A stretch of 64,000 bases of DNA from Rhizoctonia solani (taxonomy: Eukaryota > Basidiomycota > Agaricomycetes > Cantharellales > Ceratobasidiaceae), in assembly GCF_016906535.1 (NCBI RefSeq), contig NC_057370.1, positions 1,736,001-1,800,000 of the forward strand, in the 5' to 3' direction. The position numbers were made by a program, and so were the translations under genes. Under the pieces are notes generated by a model, which was not told the DNA's origin, did not search any database, and was given only the letters and a program-made list of their open reading frames with translations. Positions 47,417 to 57,822 of this stretch are shown one piece after another (the first letter of the stretch is position 1; each line of letters opens with the position of its first letter).

Positions 47417-49933
47417 CTAAGTTTTTCTGTCCATGATTGGAATCCTTGCGGTTCGAGTAGCCCGGGCCTTACCAGCTGCGCTCTTATCCGCTTTCCGCTT
47501 TGTGCCAGCTTTGCTTTCTTCACCCTCCTCCGGCTTATTAGGGAGTTCGATAACCGCATTCCCAGAGAGAACTTTAGGCGAATCCCCGTACAAACCGGCC
47601 TGGTACGCAGCCCTCATCCTTTCGATATTTCGATTCTTCTCTTCCTTCTCGTCCAACATGGGTGCTGGATAATCTATTCCGATAATGCATCCAGCTTCTC
47701 TTTGCACAGATTTGGGAGCAAGCCATGGTTCATATATGTACTATCAAGCGGTCAGAGGAGGTGCCATGCCTCATTTAACTACTATACCTGATCAGGAAAT
47801 TTTCGTAGTTCTGGAATATATTTACGAACGAGGGCTCCGGTCTTGTCGAATTTTGAAGGCCATGTTGCGACACCATAAACACGAAGGAATTGTGACTGGT
47901 GATGGTTAGCTCAGAGTCATGGCGACATTATGTCACCAGGACTCACAAAGAATGCGCTGCATGAAAGCCACATCCAATTTCCGTAGTTGGATGCAGGATC
48001 CCAGTCGATAAGATATTCTGCTCAGTAGTTCTCCATCAGAGTCTGGTGCATTGCATAGCTGAAACTGCTATACCCACCATCAAAGACCTCAGCACCACGC
48101 TCCCAACTAATATAACACTGGCCACGGGTAAGAAAACAAGCGACAGAATGCCTTCCTAAATGATGCATCCATCCCTCTTCACGTAGCTGCCGCATGAGTG
48201 CATCTATCCATGGGAAGCCAGTTCGTCCTTCAGCCTGTACAAATTTCTATAGATAAGTTATTTTTCAAACAGATCACAGACTCACCCAAGCTGCCAGCCA
48301 TTCTTCTGCTTGAGGGTGTTGATCATCCTTGGGTCTGGGAATAACTTGATCACCGTCATCAGAATAGACGGTCTGGCAGCGCCATGGGATGTAGCTATAA
48401 ACGTTTCAGGTCTACAGACCGCCGAACTTTATGGAAAGCCACTCGCCGGCATATGGAATTTCCTTGCACACGCGCGAAGGTTGTACCACCAACAGCGAGC
48501 TCAGCGGTATAATACATATCCCTAGTTGGTTGCAAGTCATATATCTCGACCAAATAAATAATGATCGATAATTTCTGCGTACCTGAATTCTAATTGACCA
48601 AGCAGATTCTCGGGTTTTTTAGCTGACTTGGGAGCGTTTCTGGGAACAATGTGAGAACAATCATATGGGCAGTGTAACTCGACGTACACTAAAATATCAT
48701 GCCAGGACCAATAACATTCCCGCACACCGACACAACCAAATTTAAGGTAAGGCGACATCAAAGTAGTTGAAGGCCTTGTAACATCAATCTGTGTATCTTC
48801 TGAAACATGGTCGAATTCTCCTTCATCTTCCTGTGAATCTGTCCCAAAATGCTCCTTGTGCTCATTGTTTAGCTCAGACGTTCCAAATGGTCCTGGTATA
48901 CCGGGACTAGTTTTAGGTTTCTCGAACAGAGCGGCGCGGTTCCCATTATCTTCTTTATTGAACGCAAACAAACGAGTCCTGCCCTCTTTTTCTCCGCCGC
49001 GTATGGTGGTGGTCGGTTTTGGATAGCCCAGCTCTTCGAGGGTTGGTATAGCAAAGTCACCTTTGGGACCAATGAGCGTATCTGTGGGAAGTCAATAGGG
49101 GTGAAAATGGCTAAAAGATAGTTAAACACACCAAAACACGTAACTGGACCAATTCTTGTCTTTTCGTTCAAATCGTGCTCCCGGTTCACTGGATGGTCCT
49201 CACGAGACAGTGAGTTAAGGTGCAAATCTCCTGGAGAGATTAGCTCTCTTGGGGCTGCAACAGGACGTGGTACAGAGCCGAGCTTCGAAGCAGCCTTTCC
49301 GGTACGCGTTAAAGTAGATTGTTTAGAAATAGGCATATCATTTACCTTTTGCCACTGAGTAATGGTCGTAGTGGCCTTTCCTCCATTCTTTTCAAGGACT
49401 TCGGCGGGATGGTACAAGCTATGCCCAAGAACATCTATTACCTCAACCTTGCTTTTGGTTGCAATTTCTCGCACACGTTTGTCGCGTTCTTGAGCATAAC
49501 CCCCGGTGTCCTGATTATATTCAGTTGTATGATGATGTCGGCTCCGGTTCAGCTTACCAGTTCATAAACTAGGTGAGTTATCTTCCAGTCATGAAATAGT
49601 TTAGGTAAGACAGTATAAGGACTACCGCGAATCACGAGTAGTTTTGACTTGTTATTGAGCCGGGTGAGGCTTTGACTCAAGTCATTCATACTTTCGATCA
49701 AGAAATTGAAGCGATTGACGCCGACCCTATGGAGTACTGAAACACCGGGTTGTAGGAAAGTTCTTTCCATCACAAAATTGACTCACAACATATTCAGGAT
49801 CCCAGCACCAGACAGGATACCAAACCTCGGGCTTTAGAGCCAGCCCAGCGCGAAGAGCCGGAGCATCATGTGTTCTGAGGTCGGTGCGAAACCAGTGCAA
49901 GACTCGAGGTTTGGGTGTCATGGTCGCAAGCAT
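47417..49933 (-). CDS. (6-4) photolyase / cryptochrome family flavoprotein
   Basis: Light-driven repair of UV photoproducts, or photoreception. N-terminal Rossmann-like antenna domain: [32 protein letters not shown] and [13 protein letters not shown] long variable linker follows. The FAD-binding domain reads [72 protein letters not shown], and [20 protein letters not shown] with [12 protein letters not shown]. The HHL...[11 protein letters not shown] box matches the (6-4)/animal cryptochrome branch better than CPD photolyases. Two single-base losses are likely: one beside the first donor (about 49786) and one in the A run near 47424. Restoring the latter moves the stop to 47394. It is divergent from the proteasome gene, 260 bp away. 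Confidence 0.87.
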
Positions 49934-50193
49934 GACGGTTGCAGCCGAGTAGTAACATGAACCTTACCCGCTCCTCTTGTTTTACGATCGGCGCCTGGCT
50001 TTGTAGGAGACATCTATGGCATCATCCGTGGTCTTTTCGACACGGCGATCCCATACTACTGCTCACGTAAGCTGGCGAAATTGAGCATGGACCCTTGGGA
50101 GCGCGCTTAGGATGCATGATCGCGTACGCGTCCCATTGCTCGCTGCTCACATTGAACCGCCGCTAACTATCAGTAACTCATAGCTTGCCCATC

Positions 50194-51206
50194 ATGGTAT
50201 GAACAGTCTTAAAATAACTTAAAATGCTTTAAATCTGATTCTTCCTTAGTCTATTATGCAACTAAATGGAGGCTCGGTGATTGCCATGGCGGGCAAGAAC
50301 TGTGTCGCAATTGCATCGGACCTGCGACTAGGCAACCAAGCGCTCACGTAGCATGTAACTTTGAAAAGGTGTGTGAAATGAGCTCAATTTAGGGTGCGGG
50401 TTCCTTGAAATTGTGTTCCAGATATTTCCAGTTACCGACAGGCTTTATGTTGGATTGCCCGGATTGGCCACAGATGTTCTTACTCTGTGAGTAGAAATGT
50501 TGTATCTCGAAATCAACTTTCAATAATAGTATCGGAAACAGACGCGAGAGACTCAGGTTCCGTGTTAACATGTATACTATGAAGGAGGAGCGAGAGATAC
50601 AACCCAAAGCATTTGCTCACTTGGTCAGCTCAACTCTTTACGAACGGAGGTACGCAGAGCTTCCATATACACCATTATTAAGCATGAATGTCTGTAATAA
50701 TCTGCAGATTTGGACCTTTCTTTATTGAGCCCGTGATTGCTGGTCTCACACCTGGCCCTGATCCCAAACCATTTATTGCGGCCACTGACCTTATTGGATG
50801 TTTGACACTACCCGATGTGAGTTGTCAATAAATTATCATATTTCTCACAACTTACATTACTAGGATTTCGTGGTAAGCGGGACTGCAAGCGATAAATTGT
50901 TCGGAGTTGCTGAGAGTCTCTGGGAACCGGATCTGGTACGTCGACACGATGCACTGTCCTAACAGCGACAAGGAATTTGTTTTGAATCAATATACTCGAA
51001 ACAGGAACCTGAGGACCTTTTTGAAACCATCTCGCAAACACTTCTTAACGCTGTGGATCGTGATGCGTATTCAGGCTGGGGAGCGATTGTGCATGTGATG
51101 TGAGTGAGAGTTTGCTCGTCAATTTCTTTACAGTCGTTGATGGTTTTTGATATACAGAACTCCTGACAAGGTTATCACTCGAACGTTGAAGGGGCGTATG
51201 GATTAA
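50194..51206 (+). CDS. PUP3: Proteasome subunit beta type-3 (Pup3)
   Basis: A non-catalytic beta subunit of the 20S core. The first exon is only the ATG (50194-50196); intron 1 ends at 50249 and translation resumes as [20 protein letters not shown], the family's exact start. Further on: [96 protein letters not shown] and the closing TRTLKGRMD. No Thr1 active site, as expected for beta-3. One base is missing at the GG near 50348 (ACGTAG in place of ACGGTAG), which otherwise creates a stop. About six exons. Confidence 0.92.
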
Positions 51207-51548
51207 AATAGGTGTTAATACTCGAACTTGATGGTGTTGTACTATAGTATCGATACGTAAACATTCTCATGGATAGTACTAGTGTTTATACGAATGTATC
51301 GATCGCAGTTCTATCGCATACAATTGCCGTTTGACCTTTCCAGGTAATTGGTGGTCGGTATTTATTTCCTTGTCACGGCTTAGTCACCAAGGGTGTACAA
51401 GCGCTTGCTATTCTAGTGTTTGTACCCAACTCTCTTTTCAGAGCTATGACCGCGACTATTGAGTCGTAAACCCGTTCGTATATATCAACTCGAATTTGTA
51501 CTGAAGAAATCCAAGCTCAGATAAAAGCGTTCCACTTCTCTTTCTCTG
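51207..51548. other. Intergenic, nothing recognised
   Basis: About 340 bp between the proteasome stop and the next start. Confidence 0.5.
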
Positions 51549-52247
51549 ATGTCTAATTTGAACGAAAAAGTATCAGCGGGTAGCGATGTTAGTGACACCA
51601 GTCTTCAAGCGCCGAATGATCCTATACAAGCACCTCTCTCTGGCCAGACTGGCTCTTCCACCGAACCCATATCTCCTACATCCGGCCCCGAATTTTTCGA
51701 ACTCAGACGAGACAATGGCTCGCTGCACAGCCTAGCACAACCTCAGACCAATCGTCACGCCGGCTCCAGACTCGTCTTCGCACGCTCGGCTCGAAGCAAT
51801 TGTAACCTCGCCTGGTTATGAATTTGATGATGCTATTTGGGACACATACCTTAAAAATGTCAATGACCGACTGAAGGCTGGTATCACACTGAGGAGGCCA
51901 CTTCCTCTCTGGATTGTTGTAAGCAATTCCTATTCTCATTGAATTGATTGCGTGACAATTATACGTGTCAGATCCGGGTTCTGCGCGCGGGCTGGATGAG
52001 GGATGGGACTTGGTATGGTCCAAGTCCTTCGCCAGCTGGACCGATTGAGACTTCGTCAGCTATGCCGGAAACGCCTGCTCTTACGCCCAATGCATTTCTA
52101 AACGAAATATCCGGGGGTAGGAACAACACGGGAGATGCAACAAGTGGCCGTGTGTATGCATCCAGGAGGGTTCGCACCCCGGGATGGAATGAGGCTGCAC
52201 TTGAAGTGGAGCGTATCATGCAAGCAGTCGAAGCTGAGACCAAATGA
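51549..52247 (+). CDS. Orphan protein, Ser/Thr/Pro-rich, with a conserved-looking WIV/RAGW core
   Basis: Starts MSNLNEKVSAGSDVSDTSLQ and continues as a Ser/Thr/Pro/Gln-rich N-terminal part, probably disordered. A compact block follows in another frame: EAIVTSPGYEFDDAIWDTYL, NVNDRLKAGITLRRPLPLWI. Exon 2 (from about 51,972) begins IRVLRAGWMRDGTWYGPSPS and ends TPGWNEAALEVERIMQAVEA. I do not recognise the family. The frame change near 51,755 is plus one, unlike the single-base losses nearby; it may be a missed intron or two errors. Stop at 52247 is in frame with exon 2. Confidence 0.55.
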
Positions 52248-52379
52248 ATTTGCACATGTAGTTTGGTTGATTATGCTGGTACGCATTAGCTCTGTCCCTT
52301 AAAGTGAGCCTGATTTGATCTTATTTAAACTATTAGATGTAAAGATGTAGAACAGAGTTGAGGCGAGCCAAATGCATGA

Positions 52380-53925
52380 TCAGTTCGTTGCTGCAGTGTG
52401 AGGTTGTAAACTGCGTCCGTCTCTACGACCTTGACCGCGACCGCGGCCTCTTCCCCTTCCCCTTCCTCGGCTCAAATTCCCGTGGGACCCCCTACTTCCT
52501 TCAGTGTGGTTTTGGGCCCATTTTCGTTTCGATATTTGACTCATCGGTTGGTCTGGTTCCAATGGGTCGTCCCAAAGGTGGGTTTCACATACAATTCCAC
52601 TTGAACTGGTGCTTGGTTGCTCTCTGGAGACCCAGAGGGTTCAACCGGCCTTTGAGGAATATCGATCCAGAATAAATCATGGGCTGCGATGGCGCTAGCA
52701 TCGCGTCTTCCCCAAGCAACGGTGGCTTGTCGGGCGATTTCACGCATAATTGGATCGCTCGGTGAAGGGTTTGGGAACCTCAAATCCCAGCTTGTGAGTA
52801 ATTTCCCTAAGGAATGGAGAACCAAGTGCTTACATATCACTAAAATGGATAAGGGCTAGTCTCTCTGCTTGGACCGAGCGAGCGAAGGCTCCAGCCATAT
52901 CAGGGGTCGAGTGCCCCTTGCTGATGGCTTTTTCACGAACTGATTGGGGTCTAATCAAGCAAGTTATGTCCATACCAGAATATAAATTTATTGAACATAC
53001 GTCTTTCGTGCCCCTCCATATAGTTGACGGCGATCTACATCTGGGGGTATCCAAGCGTTCGTGGATTCGTGTATCACAAGAGACGGATAGATTCCTCCGA
53101 GACACATAGTGGAGCAATGTGGTGGCTGATGAGGTATCGCCTAGACAAACCAGCCTACGTGGGATAGTGGCTGAGGTATGTTTTTCGGTAAATACATATC
53201 CCATACATGCAACTATCAGTCAACACCCCGGTATTAGTAGCGTTTTATGAAAGCAGCAGACATACATACCTCGGTGCTCGATGGGGCCAACATCTACCTT
53301 TATTCCGGCATCCTCTCCAATATTCTGCCAGAACTGTTGGCTATCGCCCGAATATTTGAACCAATGATTTCGTTGGGATGAGGCGCACTCTCATCGCCAA
53401 TATCTCCTTCTGAGTATGAAGCTCGTGGACAATGTACTTTCCACTTAGGTTCATGTGAGTCAAATTGAGTGTAGAACGGATTAACTGGCGTAATCCAGGA
53501 GTGCCGTATATTTCTATATGATAACCTTATATATTTCAATTCGATAAATGTCCTGGACACAGAAACATGATAACTTACTTTTTCGGGATCGTTGTTGCAC
53601 GATTGTGCACGAGCACTAAATATTGACATTACTGTTGAAAGAAGCGGGACCACCCCTCCACAGTGGTCAATGTGCATATGGGTGATAAAAATTTTGGTGA
53701 CATTGTGGACATTAAGTGCCTGGACTTGTGTATCTGCCGTTGGGTTCCTTCTGCGCAGTCAATCACTAATCCGCTATTTGGTCAGTCCAGTACATTCATC
53801 AATTAACCGGCTTACGCACGCCACACTTCGTCTCTGATTGAAAGTGCTAACGAGGAACAATTTCGACTTTGGGTGGGTCCACTGCCAGCTGATGTACCGA
53901 GGAAAGTAACCTTCAAGTCGCCCAT
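52380..53925 (-). CDS. tRNase Z, short form (ELAC1-like), several apparent frameshifts
   Basis: A metallo-beta-lactamase-fold endonuclease that trims tRNA 3' ends. Starts at 53925: MGDLKVTFLGTSAGSGPTQS RNCSSLAL, then IDCAEGTQRQIH, and the catalytic motif THMHIDHCGG (HxHxDH). C-terminal marks: GDTS, VIHESTNAW, KGHSTPDMAGAFARSVQAER and ALIHFS. Length points to the short form, followed by a basic Gly-Arg repeat tail (SRGRGRGRGRGRGQGRR) that could bind RNA; this is unusual for the family. At least four single-base losses are needed: near 53728, two within 53070-53150, and near 52571. All fall in short homopolymers where the run can be seen. Confidence 0.82.
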
Positions 53926-54037
53926 ATTGAAGTCGAGTGTAGTGGCTCGTCAATTTTACACAGCCACGATATACCAAACTTCACCACTGCTATAACGATG
54001 CGTATGCTATTTGGCCTATGGTATATCCCGGATCGTA

Positions 54038-54948
54038 TTACATGGTCAGGCCAACATGTTTGGGCACACTTCCAGTTGCTTCCCAAAAGTCTGACCCGTC
54101 CAGCATCCGGCCCAACCCTTTCTGGCGAGGGAGCATCGCCACTTGCTCTTCCTTCATAAGCTCAATGACCCATTTTTTCTCCTGATATCCGCCCATTTCA
54201 AGTGCGATAGCCCACCAATCTCGTACTAGGCAATCCGACACTATCCAGCGCCCCACCATTCCCGGGTCTGCTTGTGAACGAGGACAACAGCCAACGCCGC
54301 GTCATATCCATGCACGAAATGAACGCTGGCCTTTTGTTTCAACGCGTTCTTCGATGGACCTATGCGCTTGAGAAAATTGGGTACAAGTCGCGGAGAACTG
54401 TGTGGATTGTCGCCAGAGGCGGGGGTCGACCATGCAGTCCTACCAAGTTGAGCACAGCACCCGTAGTAGGATAAGCCTTCAAAAATTGTTCCTCGACAAG
54501 TGAGCGAGTTGGCGCATTTGATGGTAGTGGGTATGCCGCGTGACCACTGAGTCGGAATCGGTGTCTATAGTCTATGGATGTCAAACAAACATATTGTAAG
54601 TGAAAATAGAGCTGAGATGGAGCACACATATAGCTGGTACCGCTCAACGCACCTGCCATCCTCTGGTGCTTCCTATCAGAATCCACAAGCTACCCCCGTT
54701 ACTGCCTTGATATTCCTCAATGAGCCCTGAGAGAGCATCCCAATTCTCAACAGGAAACATCACGACTACCGTGCTTGCCTTGGGGAGCACCTTAGAGGTA
54801 TCTCCTAGACTCCATTTGATAGTATCGGGGGTTAGACCCGTTCGAGAAGTAGCTGCGTACGTCAGGTTGGACTCGTATAGAATTGGAAAGAGAAAATGCG
54901 AGAGCCATCCCGCCCTAGAATGAGGATATCTACGGCGCTGGTGGTCAT
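54038..54948 (-). CDS. Rossmann-fold NAD(P)-binding protein (epimerase/dehydratase-like)
   Basis: Starts at 54948 with MTTSAVDILILG, which continues as GAGWLSHFLFPILYESN only after one base is added to the GGG run at 54911-54915; this restores a GxGxxG-like dinucleotide loop. Further on: TYAATSRTGLTPDTIKW, TVVVMFPVENWDALSGLIEE, SLWILIGSTRGW, LKAYPTTGAVLNLVGLHG, and a C-terminal block GRWIVSDCLVRDWWAIALEM with GLGRMLDGSDFWEA. This resembles fungal NAD-dependent epimerase/dehydratase-like proteins of unknown substrate. Several introns. The stop is at 54038. Confidence 0.68.
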
Positions 54949-55087
54949 CCTCAAATGACGTGGTAAATCCCTTACGAACGATACTATGCAGGACCAATAT
55001 TCAATCCCGAGCAATGATGGATAGGTACATGATTTTCATATGCGTATATATGGAGAATGTAACATCCCTTTATACGTGTGAATTGAG

Positions 55088-56161
55088 CTATTTTGGCTTA
55101 ACCGAAGACAGCTTAGCGTGAATAGGCCCAAAAGTCTCTTTCCATTTATCGATGCAAAGCTGGGAAAATCCTGCCCGACTTCCTCCGAGCCCTCCTCCAA
55201 CCCTTTCTCAAGGGCTGAGATCCATTCTTCCTGAGTCAGTTGTGTGATATTATTCGATGTACTTTATGGAAAAATAAGAAACAATAGTTTTGATGTGCCC
55301 AAATAGCCGAAGTATGGGGCCGAGATACTCACACAAACTCTTTAAACTTTGTGCCCGGTGTTGATGGAGATTGCTCTGAACAAGTGGCGGAGCTATTTCA
55401 ATGACTTTTACGTTCGTTGAACGTAACTGATCTCTTAGCGATACTGTAAAGCTTTTGATGAATGCCTGTAATATTGTAAGTTCCCCGACACAATATACTA
55501 TGATTAGCAAAAACACTAGCCATTGATGCGGAATAGACGGGAGCAAAAGAAGCGGGCACGTAGGCAAGTCCAGATGAAAAATTCATGATGCAAGCTCTCT
55601 TTTTGACTAGTGAGGCACGAATAGGCCGCAGAGATGAACCTATTAATTGCAAAGTAATGTAGGTTTTAGATCATTGAATCGGACAAGCCGAGGCTCACCA
55701 GGCTCATAACATTAGTATTTATTTCTTTAGTTGCAGCACTCAGATCAGCACCCTCGACGAAGTCCAACGGCATCTAAACTCGATGTTCAGCATATCATAA
55801 ACATCTAATTCTCTTATGTATCAACCTCACCTGAATTCCCGCATTATTAATTAAGCAATCGATTTCTGGGACTGCCTTAAGAACAGTTTCACTGAATTCA
55901 GCAAGTTCAGACACGTTCGCCAAGTCAAAAACAAAATAACCAGCTGCGCCTATCTCATCGACTGTTTCAATGAGCGCATTTTTGTCGCAATCAACGATAT
56001 AAACCATCTTATTTTGATTGACTAGCGATTGAGCAAAAGCTTTGCCCAAACCTGGGAATGACGTTTAGAAGGGTTGCCATGTGTTCCGAGGCTGTGATAG
56101 TAAGTGGGTAAGCAATCTCACCTTTGGCACCACCAGTTATCAAAGCACAATTCCAGTCCAT
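55088..56161 (-). CDS. Short-chain dehydrogenase/reductase with altered catalytic lysine
   Basis: Starts at 56161. The first splice joins ALITGGAK to GLGKAFAQSL, giving the TGxxxGxG cofactor motif. Then VYIVDCDKNALIETVDE (an acidic D at the end of beta-2, suggesting NAD), FDLANVSELAEFSE, CLINNAGIQ, MPLDFVEGADL, NTNVMSLVSL, ACIMNFSSGLAYVPAS and VYSASM. The catalytic YxxxK becomes Tyr-Ser-Ala-Ser-Met: the Lys position is Met (codon at 55523-55521). The rest reads AFIKSFTVSLRDQLRSTNVK, VIEIAPPLVQSNLH, and a C-terminal helix EEWISALEKGLEEGSEEVGQ. Closest in layout to DltE-type fungal SDRs. Exon joins are otherwise clean. Confidence 0.82.
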
Positions 56162-57822
56162 CTTTTATCGTGATAAACGCACGGTGTGATTGTTTGAATC
56201 CTGGGGAGAACTTTCGACGTCTTATATTTGTATCCAAAGCAAGGTTGGCGCAAGAACGTTTTCCACTTGAGGCGATTTCGGTCTATCCCGTAGCTCCTCG
56301 ACATCGATAGGGAGATATTGGGCCTAAACAAAACGCAAACTAAGCCCATTCTGTAGGATTAAAGATAATCATTGGCGTTAGTATCAGTGACCGATTAACC
56401 CGGCTTATGCAAAGAAAGCACTAACCGAATCCTTTCCTGAATGCTGCCCTCTTAACTATCTTACAGCAAAGCTCATGACGATAGACCGCGTGTTTGTTCA
56501 CGATGCATTGTTCATTATCAGTAAAATATTTAGGATGTCACAATCATGCAAGAGACGGATCCGACTGATTGTTCATTCACTTCATAGTCCCAATTTGGAA
56601 CGCTAGGACCGCCACATACCGGCGGTCCATCAGATAGATGATTATTTCGACGTACAGGAGATTACTGCACTCAGAAAGTGACCACATATTCAAAATAAGG
56701 AAGAAAGTAACGAAGCTAAAGGTCGGTTACTCTCAACGAACGCAGTTTCCGTGGTCTTCCGATGTCAACGCCTGTGCAAGCAACCATTCGCGTTGTAATC
56801 CATAAAAGATTGATATGACAGAGAGTTCCCAAATTAATGCCAGATGTATCAGAAAGGAATGGAGCGACTACGCATGATGCCAGTCTACAGCAAGCAACAT
56901 CTTCTTGAACTCAAAAGATATGTATCGACAATTAAATAAGCCATCAATGACGACTCGAGGAGGCTTTGGTATCATAGAAAGAATAATGATTTGAACGCGG
57001 GTGTAACAGCTTAAGGGCAAGTCATTTGTAGCATGGTTTACCAATAACATTTTATTCCAACCCAATATATCTAGTGGCATATAGTTATATGGGCGCGTAC
57101 ATGTGTATTCACTAAAATCAGATATGTCCCAGTTGTGTTTTGTCGTTTCTGTCAGTCGATCGGCTGACTATTTTTACCTTTTGGCCTCTTGCACAAACGT
57201 ACAATGGCCCCTCCGAATGCAAGCCCAGTGGCTTTGACAACCTTCGATGAACTTGACCTACATTTCAGATGTAGTAGCCAATCCCATAATCTCGGTATGA
57301 TATTGTTAGGCCTAGTGAGCAACGTGCATTTTCGTTTTGTAAGAATTGAGCTTGTATCGGGTTGAGACGACGTGTTAACTACCAACGGTCTCTAACGAGT
57401 GGATCATGGGCTTAATGTAGCGCGACAGTGAGTGGACACAAATCGGGCTAAATGGCCATAACAAGTACAACACGTTTGTTTATCTTGATCCTATTTTGGC
57501 TGGGCCGGAGAAGTTCACGTGCTTGGCATTGGGAATCGCGACATCCCTTAGGACCACGCTGAACTTGCGGTTCTTAGACAGCCGGTTTGGAAACCTAAGC
57601 GGATAAAACAGCATGTCATCCGTACATAGCACTTGGTTCACGTCGTTCGAAGCATCGTATACTCAGAAGCAGTCGGCAGCCCTTACCTTTATAAGATGGA
57701 CTGTCAACATTTGCTTGCTCTCCTTGTCGTGGTTCGCCTCTGGGGTCACACGTTTTAACGACCTGCTGTCCGAGGTCACTTTCCGCGCCGATTGCGACAT
57801 TTCATTGACCAAGGAGTGCAAG
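56162..57822. other. Intergenic, 1.7 kb, nothing recognised
   Basis: A/T-rich with short open frames only. It contains both promoters of a divergent pair (SDR and amidase). An open frame from 57613 extends the amidase upstream but is likely 5' UTR or a second, cytosolic start. Confidence 0.45.

Noticed and set aside
33850..54948. Calling the frameshifted conserved genes pseudogenes
   Set aside because: They include essential single-copy genes (proteasome beta-3, Cdc7, tRNase Z), each broken only by one or a few short-run losses, with intact motifs on both sides.
57613..57822. Upstream extension of the amidase gene from an ATG at 57613
   Set aside because: The ATG at 57823 gives a standard signal peptide directly before the conserved domain. 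The extension would bury it inside the protein.
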